In this document: positions 1 to 5,767 of the stretch, piece after piece
Layout: the number at the start of each line of letters is the position of its first letter
Position numbering within the stretch: position 1 is the stretch's first letter
Assembly: GCA_029063275.1 (NCBI GenBank)
Contig: JAIDOO010000031.1
Location: 1 to 7,580 of the forward strand
DNA: 7,580 bases
Direction of reading: 5' to 3'
Source of the DNA: Clostridia bacterium
GTDB lineage: Bacteria; Bacillota; Clostridia; Christensenellales; Borkfalkiaceae
Position numbers and translations under genes: made by a program
The notes under the pieces: model-generated
Database searches by the model: none
The model's input: only the letters and a program-made list of their open reading frames with translations
What the model was told of the DNA's origin: nothing

Positions 1-79
1 ATTTTATTAAATTATTTAAAATTCAGTTCACATTTCTGCCGTAATATTGAGCCAAAGAATAAAAAAAGGAGAATTATTT

Positions 80-748
80 ATGAATAAAAAGATTTTGATT
101 ACATCAGCAGCTTTTACGGGTTTTGGTATCGCAAACGCTATTGTATTTATTGTTCTTGCTTGTTTGAATATTGCACCGTCAATCTCTTTCGGTAACATTT
201 ATTCAATACTTCTCATTTTCTTATATTTTTTGGCTGTATGGGCGCCGGTGTTACTCACATTGATATTCAAAATAAATTTCAATTTACCGCTTATTATTGC
301 TTATGAATTATTTGTTATTCTTGCTCTTGTCGTCGGTTGTCTGTGGAGTGTTTATGATATGACATCCGTGTACGATAAAGTTGTGCATCTTGCAAGCGGT
401 ATTCTGTTGGCAATGCTTGCCTACAATCTAATAACGGAAACCAAAGGCAATACGTTAAGCCCTGTTTGGATTTTTATTTTGGCACTTTCGTTTTCAATGT
501 TGCTCGGCGGTTTTTGGGAAATATGCGAATTTAGTTTTGATACGTTTCTTGGGGAAAATACCCAGCATTGGATGGGCTTTGAAGGCAGGGACGTATTAAT
601 GGATACAATGTACGATATTATTTGCGATTTTATAGGTGGAATAGTCGGCGGTGTTTCGGTTGTTCTCTATGCTAAATATAAACAGAAGAAAAGCGTCGTG
701 GCAAAGAGTAGCGCCGTAGCAGAGGTGGAACAATGCTCTATTTCTTAA
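80..748 (+). CDS. YjdF-like (DUF2238) six-helix membrane protein
   Basis: A 222-residue integral membrane protein with about six hydrophobic helices (roughly residues 4-29, 40-62, 70-90, 101-118, 129-146 and 181-199) and a short charged C-terminal tail. Polar motifs lie in and between the helices: YDKVVHLASG (98-107), WEICEF (146-151) and DTMYDIICDFIGG (175-187). The spacing of DxxxHxxxG, WExxE and DTMxDxxxDxxGG matches the YjdF/DUF2238 family as I know it; no biochemical function is established for that family. I chose the ATG at 80 because AAGGAG (66-71) lies 8 nt upstream; a TTG at 47 in the same frame would add 11 residues but has no comparable ribosome binding site. It is the first gene of a rightward operon and overlaps the next gene by 16 nt. 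The buried His, Glu and Asp residues could bind a metal or a lipid headgroup, but that is a guess. Confidence 0.75.
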   Translation: MNKKILITSAAFTGFGIANAIVFIVLACLNIAPSISFGNIYSILLIFLYFLAVWAPVLLTLIFKINFNLPLIIAYELFVILALVVGCLWSVYDMTSVYDKVVHLASGILLAMLAYNLITETKGNTLSPVWIFILALSFSMLLGGFWEICEFSFDTFLGENTQHWMGFEGRDVLMDTMYDIICDFIGGIVGGVSVVLYAKYKQKKSVVAKSSAVAEVEQCSIS

Positions 749-1350
749 TAATTTCGTTGGTTGTGGCGGGAACGTTGGTATCTACAATTTGCGTTTCGTG
801 TTTGGCTGGAACGATAACCCTTTCCTATGCAATAATCGCACCCTTATTCGTACTTTTATACGTTTTTATACTGTTAGGTATTCTGGATTTAATTTTAAGA
901 TTTTGTTTGCCTAAAACTTGTTGGAATTATGAAAGAAAGTATTTTGCAGTAAGCAAAAAAGAAGTCAGGTTATATGAAAAACTTAAAATTCGCAAGTGGA
1001 AAGACAAAGTTCCCGAATGGGGAAAATCTGCGGGATTTTCAAAAAGCAACCTTCAATCATTGGAAGTTGATTATCTGAAAAAATTTATTTATGAAACCTG
1101 TATTGGAGAAATCCTGCATTTGTCGGCGGCAATATTAGGATTTACCTGTTTGTTTATTTTTCCGGTAAAACATTATTATTTTGTGCTTCCTATTTTGCTT
1201 ACGAATTTTTTATTAAATCTTATGCCTTGTTTTATTCAAAGGTATAACAGAGCAAGGCTGCTTGTAGTTTATAAATTCAAAACAAGACATTCGATTGTTA
1301 CTGATACGCAAAAAAATGAACAGTTAAACGAGGCGGGGCAAATTGTATGA
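733..1350 (+). CDS. GCAT/CrtO-like membrane acyltransferase (glycolipid acylation candidate)
   Basis: A 205-residue membrane protein with hydrophobic segments at about 2-24, 31-58, 128-145 and 148-166. It carries the signature blocks of the glycosyl-4,4'-diaponeurosporenoate acyltransferase (CrtO/GCAT) family: RKWKDKVPEWG (87-97), a FIYETCIGEILH block (118-129) and PCFIQRYNRARL (165-176). These correspond to the RKWKHK, ETKRAELIH and QRYNRPRL blocks I recall in staphylococcal CrtO, which esterifies a fatty acid to a sugar of staphyloxanthin. No carotenoid genes are present here, and the partner gene is a glycosyltransferase, so acylation of another glycosylated lipid is more plausible. The start at 733 follows AGAGGTGG (723-728) and lies inside the end of the upstream gene; the stop overlaps the next start by 4 nt (ATGA), so translation is probably coupled. 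Family assignment is fairly secure, substrate unknown. Confidence 0.75.
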   Translation: MLYFLIISLVVAGTLVSTICVSCLAGTITLSYAIIAPLFVLLYVFILLGILDLILRFCLPKTCWNYERKYFAVSKKEVRLYEKLKIRKWKDKVPEWGKSAGFSKSNLQSLEVDYLKKFIYETCIGEILHLSAAILGFTCLFIFPVKHYYFVLPILLTNFLLNLMPCFIQRYNRARLLVVYKFKTRHSIVTDTQKNEQLNEAGQIV

Positions 1351-2552
1351 TAATTACATTGGTTACAGACCAGTTTTTTCAGAGTAATCACGGTACAAGC
1401 GTTTCTGCTCAATGGCTTTATCAAGGGCTTGTAAAACAAGGACACGTCGTAAGAATACTTACCATAGACGACGGAACGAATACTCCCTATGCCCTTAACG
1501 AACGGAGTTTCGGCAAACCCATTGATAGAGTTATCCATTCACAAGGTATGCAGCTTGCGAAGCCTGATAAAGAAATAATTTTGAAAGCCATCAGAGGTGC
1601 AGACGTAGTTCACGTATTTATGCCGTTTAAGCTCGGCTATAAAACGATAGAGCTTTGTCGGGAACGGAATATACCTTGTACCGCCGCATTTCATATTGCC
1701 CCTGAAAATATTACTTCCACCTTACACTTAAACAAGTTTAAGTTTATAAATTATCTTTTATGGAAACGTTGGTACAGAAAGGTATATCAATACGTTGAGC
1801 ATATTCATTGTCCGTCTGAAATGATTAATAAACAACTGAACGAGCATTGTTTTAATACTTGTAATCACGTTATATCAAACGGATACAAAGACATATTCAA
1901 AATGCAGCGTGAAGAAAAGCCGACCATTTATAAAGATAAGTTCATTATAGTTGTAAACGGTAGATTTTCACGGGAGAAACGCTTTGATTTGGTAATTAAT
2001 GCAATCAATAAAAGCAAGTACCGTGAGCGCATTTTATTAATTCTCGGCGGTAAAGGGCCGCAAAAAAAACGACTAATGAGATTGGCGAGAAAGTTACCGG
2101 TCTATCCCGTTTTTCTCGGTTCTTACAATCGTGAACAGCAGCTCTCGTTTCTCAACTTTGCGGATTTATACATACACCCCGCAGACGTTGAAATTGAAGG
2201 AATGACTTGTATAGAAGCGATAGCCTGTGGTTGCGTTCCGATAGTTTCCGACAGCCCGAAATCCGCTACTTCTCAATTCGTTTTGCATAAACGTAGCAGT
2301 TTCCGGCACGGCAATTATAAAGATTTGGCAGAAAATATAGATTGGTGGATTGAACACCCGAACGACCTGCAAGCTCATCGGACGGTAATAGCAAAACACG
2401 CATTGAACTTTACGATTGAACGCAGTATGCGTTCTTATATTGAAATGTTTGATGCTGTCGTGTCTGATCGTGAAAACGTTTACGATTTAGGCACAAGAAA
2501 AGTTGAATTTGAAAGTTCGGAAGAATGGATATACCTTTCTAACCCGACCTGA
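1347..2552 (+). CDS. GT4-family glycosyltransferase, probably lipid-linked
   Basis: A 401-residue cytoplasmic or membrane-associated glycosyltransferase of the GT-B fold, CAZy family GT4. The N-terminal Rossmann domain opens with IITLVTDQFFQSNHGTS (2-18), where the acceptor-side glycine loop lies, and continues through ADVVHVFMPF (85-94) and AAFHIAPENI (113-122). The donor-binding domain has GRFSREKR (205-212), giving the phosphate-contacting Arg206 and Lys211, and the E-x7-E motif with Glu282 and Glu290 in ADVEIEGMTCIEA (279-291), as expected for a retaining GT4 enzyme. Length is normal for the family. Close relatives, as I recall them, are Firmicute proteins annotated as diacylglycerol glucosyltransferases, which transfer glucose from a nucleotide sugar to a membrane lipid. 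Donor and acceptor cannot be read from the sequence. The start overlaps the upstream stop (ATGA), with GAGG at 1330-1333 as a ribosome binding site. The tail after about residue 375 has no family signal that I recognise. Confidence 0.9.
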   Translation: MIITLVTDQFFQSNHGTSVSAQWLYQGLVKQGHVVRILTIDDGTNTPYALNERSFGKPIDRVIHSQGMQLAKPDKEIILKAIRGADVVHVFMPFKLGYKTIELCRERNIPCTAAFHIAPENITSTLHLNKFKFINYLLWKRWYRKVYQYVEHIHCPSEMINKQLNEHCFNTCNHVISNGYKDIFKMQREEKPTIYKDKFIIVVNGRFSREKRFDLVINAINKSKYRERILLILGGKGPQKKRLMRLARKLPVYPVFLGSYNREQQLSFLNFADLYIHPADVEIEGMTCIEAIACGCVPIVSDSPKSATSQFVLHKRSSFRHGNYKDLAENIDWWIEHPNDLQAHRTVIAKHALNFTIERSMRSYIEMFDAVVSDRENVYDLGTRKVEFESSEEWIYLSNPT

Positions 2553-2569
2553 ATTTCGGAGGATTACAT

Positions 2570-3850
2570 ATGCAAGCAATAGCATTGCAAGGCGCAAAAT
2601 ATTATCCGTTGGATAATACAGCGATTATACATATAGCTACACGCAATAAAACTTACAGCAATATTTTTCGTCTTGAAGTAAATTTAACGCAAAAAATCAA
2701 CGTGAACCAACTGCAAAACGCACTTGATAATATTACTCCACGTTTCCCGACAATCGTGGCGGGACTAAAAGCTGTTTGTTCAAAATATAAGGTAGTTCCC
2801 ATAACCGCACCGTTAAGGGTGATGCGTGAAGGTAGCAGACTTGCGAGCTTTACAGAGGAAGAAATGAACGAGTGTGCCTTGCGGGTTTTTTACGGCGAAA
2901 AGACTATTTCGGCTGAGTTCTTTCATTCGCTTACTGACGGACACGGCGGTTTGGTGTTTTTGAATACGCTTGTTGCGGAATATTTGCGCTTACAGTACGG
3001 ATTGAGATATTCGGATAATTCTTTAACGCTTAATCCATTTGACAAAGTTGATGAAAGTGAGATACGGGACGATTATTCGATTTTCGCAAAGCGTGGCAAG
3101 TCGTCCTTAACGTATTGTTCAGCTTACAAACTGCCGGGAGAAAAACGAAAAGACAATACTATTCAGACAGTAACGGGCGTTTTTGATTTGAACGGCTTAA
3201 TGAGCATTTCCCACAAGTACAATACAAAACTCACTACATTTCTGACAACTGTAATGGCAGAAGCTATCTTTGAATTACAAAACAGATATAACGACAAGCG
3301 TAAAAAGTGTAAACCTATAAGAATTATGATACCCGTAGATTTGCGGCGGCGTTATCAAAGTAAAACGTTACGCAACTTTACTTTATACGTTACTCCCAAA
3401 ATTGCAAGCGACGATTACGGATTAGCGTTTAACAGTCTTATTGATAAAATCGGCGCTCAGATTAAAGAGCAAAACCGAAACGAAATTCATGCGTCCACTA
3501 TGGGCGATTATGAAGCAAAGAATAATTCGTTTATCATAAATCATATCCCGTTACCGTTAAGGTGCTTACTGCTTCGTTGTGCGTATAACATTTTCGGGGA
3601 TTGCAGTACAAGCATAACCCTTTCAAATCTCGGCAAGGCGGAATATCCGCAGGAGATAAACAGCTATATAAACGGTGTGTCCTTTTTTCTGACGCCCAAA
3701 AAGAAATCAAACTATAACTGCTCTATAATTTCATTTAAAGATAAGTTATATATCAGTTTTAGTTATAGATATATAAAAGCTGAATTGGCGGAAATATTCT
3801 TTCGGAAACTGACGGAGTTCGGCATAACTCAATATTCGGAGAGTATTTAA
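2570..3850 (+). CDS. Stand-alone condensation-fold acyltransferase (HxxxDG)
   Basis: A 426-residue soluble protein with the organisation of the chloramphenicol-acetyltransferase/condensation-domain superfamily. The N-terminus (YYPLDN at 11-16, FRLEVNL at 33-39, LQNALDNITPRFPT at 48-61) is the usual first strand and helix. FHSLTDGHGG (118-127) supplies the catalytic HxxxDG with His119, Asp123 and Gly124. IPVDLRRRY (254-262), followed by LRNF (267-270), and SNLGK (352-356) match the later conserved blocks. Similar Clostridial proteins are usually called alcohol acetyltransferase, with no proven substrate. Only the second His of the classical HHxxxDG is present (Phe118 in place of the first), as in several members. 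The family normally moves an acyl group from a thioester to an alcohol or amine, so acylation of a glycolipid hydroxyl would fit the neighbours. The ribosome binding site GGAGG (2558-2562) lies 7 nt before the ATG, and the gap to the glycosyltransferase is 17 nt. The fold is well supported; the reaction is inferred. Confidence 0.75.
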   Translation: MQAIALQGAKYYPLDNTAIIHIATRNKTYSNIFRLEVNLTQKINVNQLQNALDNITPRFPTIVAGLKAVCSKYKVVPITAPLRVMREGSRLASFTEEEMNECALRVFYGEKTISAEFFHSLTDGHGGLVFLNTLVAEYLRLQYGLRYSDNSLTLNPFDKVDESEIRDDYSIFAKRGKSSLTYCSAYKLPGEKRKDNTIQTVTGVFDLNGLMSISHKYNTKLTTFLTTVMAEAIFELQNRYNDKRKKCKPIRIMIPVDLRRRYQSKTLRNFTLYVTPKIASDDYGLAFNSLIDKIGAQIKEQNRNEIHASTMGDYEAKNNSFIINHIPLPLRCLLLRCAYNIFGDCSTSITLSNLGKAEYPQEINSYINGVSFFLTPKKKSNYNCSIISFKDKLYISFSYRYIKAELAEIFFRKLTEFGITQYSESI

Positions 3851-3888
3851 AAATGGGAAAATATATCAACTTAAAGGAGATTATAAAA

Positions 3889-4767
3889 ATGAAAAAGTAT
3901 CTTATTTGTATGGACGTTTCCGGCGACGTAAACGAGGAAGCGGCAAAGGAGTTTCAACTCAAATTTATTCCTATGGAATATTCTTTTAAGGACGATATGC
4001 GTCTTTGCGAAAGTATTGAAGACGATAAAGTTTTGAAAGAGTTTTATGATGGGCAACGTGGCGGCGCTCTTACAAAGACCACCCAAATCAATCCGTTTAT
4101 GTATGAACAATACTTCGATAAATATATGAAAGACGGCAATTCGATTTTATATCTTTCGTTGTCGAGCGGACTTTCAACCACGTTCAATTCAGCTTGCGAA
4201 GCAAGGCGAACGTTAAAGCAGAAATATCCCGACGTTGATTTATACATAGTTGATACATTATCTGCAACGGGCGGTATGGGTATTCTATGCGAACGAGCTT
4301 TCCGCAACAGAGAAAACGGTTTCAGCATTGAAGAAAATTATAACGACATTATGGAAGTGCGCAAAAACGTAAATTGCTGGTTTATGGTTCAGGATTTAAT
4401 GTACTTAAAACGGGGCGGCAGAATTGGCTCGGGAACAGCGGTTATAGGAACAATGCTGAACATACGCCCCATATTGAGAATTGATAAATACGGTAAGCTC
4501 ATTACTACCGATAAAAAGCGTGGTAATACAACCGCAATTTCAGAACTATGTAAATTGTTCGGAATGTATTATACTGATTTACACCGTGATGACGTAATTT
4601 ATATAATCCACGCTGATGCGCCCGAACTTGCCGAAAAGTTAGAGCAATTCGTAAAAATAGCAAAGCCGGACGTAACTGTCAGAAGAAGAATGTTAAGTCC
4701 TATTATAGGCGCACATACGGGGCCGGGAATGGCGGCGGTGTGTTTTATGGGAAAAGAACAGCAATGA
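3889..4767 (+). CDS. DegV-family fatty-acid-binding protein (FakB-like)
   Basis: A 292-residue cytoplasmic protein of the DegV family, whose studied members (FakB) hold a single fatty acid and present it to the kinase FakA for phosphorylation. Diagnostic blocks are TKTTQINP (62-69), which corresponds to the usual TSQPSP; LSSGLSTTFNSA (91-102), containing the carboxylate-binding serines; YIVDTLSATGGMG (119-131); DLMYLKRGGRIG (169-180); LNIRPIL (190-196); and IIGAHTGPG (272-280). The N-terminal strand reads CMDVSGDV (7-14) where most relatives have a TDSxxDL-type sequence. I chose the ATG at 3889 because AAAGGAG (3873-3879) lies 9 nt upstream and the protein then begins at the first strand. An ATG at 3853 in the same frame would add 12 residues without a good ribosome binding site. 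No FakA-like gene is visible in the window, so any kinase would have to come from elsewhere. The end overlaps the next gene by 4 nt. Confidence 0.9.
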   Translation: MKKYLICMDVSGDVNEEAAKEFQLKFIPMEYSFKDDMRLCESIEDDKVLKEFYDGQRGGALTKTTQINPFMYEQYFDKYMKDGNSILYLSLSSGLSTTFNSACEARRTLKQKYPDVDLYIVDTLSATGGMGILCERAFRNRENGFSIEENYNDIMEVRKNVNCWFMVQDLMYLKRGGRIGSGTAVIGTMLNIRPILRIDKYGKLITTDKKRGNTTAISELCKLFGMYYTDLHRDDVIYIIHADAPELAEKLEQFVKIAKPDVTVRRRMLSPIIGAHTGPGMAAVCFMGKEQQ

Positions 4768-5153
4768 AACGCCAGAATATAGTTTTAATTATTATGCTTT
4801 CAATAGGCGCAGTTTTATTTGCGCTCGGTATCGTTTTTATGACAGCCTGTAATTTTCCCATTGTCGGCTTAACGGTAATGTGTATCGGTTTAGCGGTCTT
4901 TATCCCGCTTTGCCCTATATATCAAAAACTCGGCGGCTATGATATTGTGTTTAAAGATAAATTGCAAACATTCTTATATATTGTTGGTATCATATTAATT
5001 ATTGCTGTCGGTGTTGGGGTAACACTTGCTTGCTATCCTTTAAATATTGCGGTTGAAGGTTTGCAATTAGGCGGATTTATGTTAGCGGGGTTAGCGTTGG
5101 CGTTGCTGCTTATGAATGCTTTTGTTTACGATTCGATTAAAGGAAAAGATTAA
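4764..5153 (+). CDS. Small four-helix membrane protein of unknown function
   Basis: A 129-residue hydrophobic protein with four predicted membrane helices (about residues 6-27, 32-54, 68-90 and 98-120). The N-terminus is basic (MKRQ), a polar loop PIYQKLGGYDIVFKDK (51-66) lies between helices 2 and 3, and the C-terminus is charged. I do not recognise the family. The ATG at 4764 overlaps the DegV stop as ATGA, indicating coupled translation; an in-frame GTG at 4740 would add eight residues from inside the DegV gene and is less likely. It is the last gene of the operon and is followed by a perfect 9-bp hairpin. Its position suggests a membrane partner or subunit for the lipid enzymes upstream, but nothing in the sequence gives a specific role. 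Confidence 0.75.
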   Translation: MKRQNIVLIIMLSIGAVLFALGIVFMTACNFPIVGLTVMCIGLAVFIPLCPIYQKLGGYDIVFKDKLQTFLYIVGIILIIAVGVGVTLACYPLNIAVEGLQLGGFMLAGLALALLLMNAFVYDSIKGKD

Positions 5154-5159
5154 TTTATT

Positions 5160-5182
5160 GAAGGTAAAATTTATTTACCTTC
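5160..5182 (+). terminator. Perfect 9-bp hairpin at operon end
   Basis: GAAGGTAAA (5160-5168) pairs perfectly with TTTACCTTC (5174-5182) around a 5-nt loop, starting 7 nt after the stop codon of the last operon gene. There is no run of T after it, so it is not a textbook intrinsic terminator. It may instead be a 3'-end stabiliser, a processing site separating the operon from the RNA element that follows, or a weak terminator. Confidence 0.45.
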
Positions 5183-5186
5183 ATAT

Positions 5187-5259
5187 GCAGAAGAAAGTTC
5201 GGCGTATTTGCTTTATCAGGTAGATGCGTTGTCGGGTGCAAATCCCGTCTTCTGCGCCA
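5187..5259 (+). ncRNA. tRNA-like structured RNA element or tRNA pseudogene
   Basis: GCAGAAG (5187-5193) pairs perfectly with CTTCTGC (5249-5255) as a 7-bp acceptor-like stem; one more A-T pair extends it inward. A discriminator G and CCA (5257-5259) follow. Just 5' of the 3' strand sits a T-arm-like hairpin, CGGG-TGCAAAT-CCCG (5233-5247), whose seven-base loop keeps T54, C56 and A58 but has G at the pseudouridine-55 position. Total length is 73 nt, the size of a real tRNA, and the ends resemble Clostridial tRNA-Gly or tRNA-Leu genes. The central 38 nt (5194-5231) do not fold into normal D and anticodon arms. The best local pairing I see is GCTTTAT (5210-5216) with GTAGATGC (5220-5227), with one bulged base and wobble pairs. 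It is therefore not a normal elongator tRNA. It could be a decayed tRNA, a tRNA mimic, or a leader of the zinc-ribbon gene 27 nt downstream. Confidence 0.45.
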
Positions 5260-5286
5260 CTTGATTTACCATAGGAGAACATAGGC

Positions 5287-5478
5287 TTGACAATGCAGAA
5301 AGAAAAACATAAATCTATAATTGACGGGTTTTTCTATGCCTGTTGTCTATATTGTAAAACCACTTTAACGCAAGCAAAAAATGGAACAGAAGCGTTAATT
5401 AAATGTCCGCTTTGCGGTGAATATATACATATTGTTATTAAAAACGATACTGTACTTACTAGGCGCAAAGCAACATAA
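5287..5478 (+). CDS. Small zinc-ribbon protein
   Basis: A 63-residue protein with two CxxC knuckles, CLYC (Cys20, Cys23) and CPLC (Cys40, Cys43), separated by a 16-residue loop, which is the layout of a zinc ribbon. The C-terminus is basic (TRRKAT), suiting nucleic-acid binding. Small Cys-rich proteins of this size, such as the Cys-rich KTR family, are common beside cargo genes of Tn916-type elements, but the match here is only in general layout. GGAG (5274-5277) lies 9 nt before TTG 5287 and 15 nt before ATG 5293, so I favour the TTG; starting at the ATG would lose only two residues. The gene sits alone between the tRNA-like element and a strong terminator, so it forms its own unit or the end of a longer transcript. 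Function unknown. Confidence 0.6.
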   Translation: MTMQKEKHKSIIDGFFYACCLYCKTTLTQAKNGTEALIKCPLCGEYIHIVIKNDTVLTRRKAT

Positions 5479-5483
5479 AAATG

Positions 5484-5519
5484 AAAGCACCTAAATTGTC
5501 AGGTGCTTTTTATTTTATT
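5484..5519 (+). terminator. Intrinsic terminator after zinc-ribbon gene
   Basis: AAAGCACCT (5484-5492) pairs perfectly with AGGTGCTTT (5501-5509) around an 8-nt loop, and a T-rich tail follows (TTTTTATTTTATT). It starts 6 nt after the stop codon of the zinc-ribbon gene. The A-rich left flank could give weak termination on the other strand, but no gene is seen there. Confidence 0.85.
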
Positions 5520-5645
5520 AGCCAAAATCCGTCAAAACTTACGATTTATAATGGTTATATAACTGATAGTATGAGAATAGCCCTTGCGGATTAAGTGTTT
5601 CACGCAAAAAAAGCAAATGCGGCTAATTTCATACTGTTTAAGAGC
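5520..5645 (+). other. Noncoding spacer between cargo and regulatory genes
   Basis: No convincing gene on either strand. It contains a TATAAT (5547-5552) without a recognisable -35 box, immediately followed by the 10-bp palindrome GTTATATAAC (5554-5563). It also contains a small nested hairpin, TTGC/GCAA (5584-5587 with 5604-5607) enclosing GTG/CAC, followed by a run of A. The palindrome next to a -10 box would suit an operator, but no regulator is known for it. Confidence 0.35.
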
Positions 5646-5651
5646 TATAAT
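5646..5651 (+). promoter_or_regulatory. Perfect -10 box before the sigma-like gene
   Basis: TATAAT at 5646-5651 matches the sigma-A -10 consensus exactly. The -35 region at the right distance (about 5623-5629, TAATTT or CTAATT) is poor and there is no TGn extension, so this promoter would be weak or need an activator. Transcription would start near 5658, only about 10 nt before the large hairpin at 5667. Confidence 0.45.
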
Positions 5652-5666
5652 CTGAAAAAAGATACA

Positions 5667-5722
5667 AGCCGAACAGAGCAATACTGCCTTTTTAAGGGAG
5701 TGGCTTTGTTTCGGCTTTTTTT
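5667..5722 (+). terminator. Large terminator/attenuator hairpin in leader of sigma-like gene
   Basis: AGCCGAACAGAGC (5667-5679) pairs with GCTTTGTTTCGGCT (5703-5716) over 13 bp with one bulged T. The inner part ACTGCC/GGGAGT (5683-5688 with 5696-5701) adds five pairs around one mismatch. Seven T (5716-5722) follow directly. This is a strong intrinsic terminator, yet it sits between the promoter and the start codon at 5768, as an attenuator would. From memory, similar hairpins occur ahead of regulatory genes in Clostridial ICEs. No leader ORF with an ATG lies between the -10 box and the hairpin. Confidence 0.7.
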
Positions 5723-5767
5723 CATTTACAGACACTCTCCGTCGGCGTATTGCGTTCGGCGGGGTAA

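Noticed and set aside
27..47. Promoter TTCACA plus TAATAT upstream of the first gene
   Set aside because: The two boxes are only 9 nt apart, far from the usual 16-18; with only 79 nt upstream of the gene, the operon promoter probably lies outside the window.
1269..1538. Reverse-strand open frame across the acyltransferase/glycosyltransferase junction
   Set aside because: Antisense to two well-supported genes, with no domain or start signal; similar reverse frames at 2166-2399, 3871-4110, 4044-4328, 6679-6882 and 6861-7088 were dropped for the same reason.
5187..5259. A functional elongator tRNA gene
   Set aside because: The ends fit, but the central 38 nt form no standard D arm and no 5-bp anticodon stem with a 7-nt loop, and the T-loop has G at position 55.
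5218..5270. A cobalamin-type riboswitch
   Set aside because: GGTGCAAATCC and GCCACT resemble B12-box pieces and GGTAGA could pair with TTTACC, but the conserved GGGAA segment and the other helices are absent, and the 3' part is already used by a stronger 8-bp helix.
5636..5650. Type II CRISPR repeat or tracrRNA piece (GTTTAAGAGCTATAA)
   Set aside because: The resemblance to a GTTTTAGAGCTAT-type repeat is short, there is one copy only, no spacers and no cas gene; the segment is better read as a -10 box.
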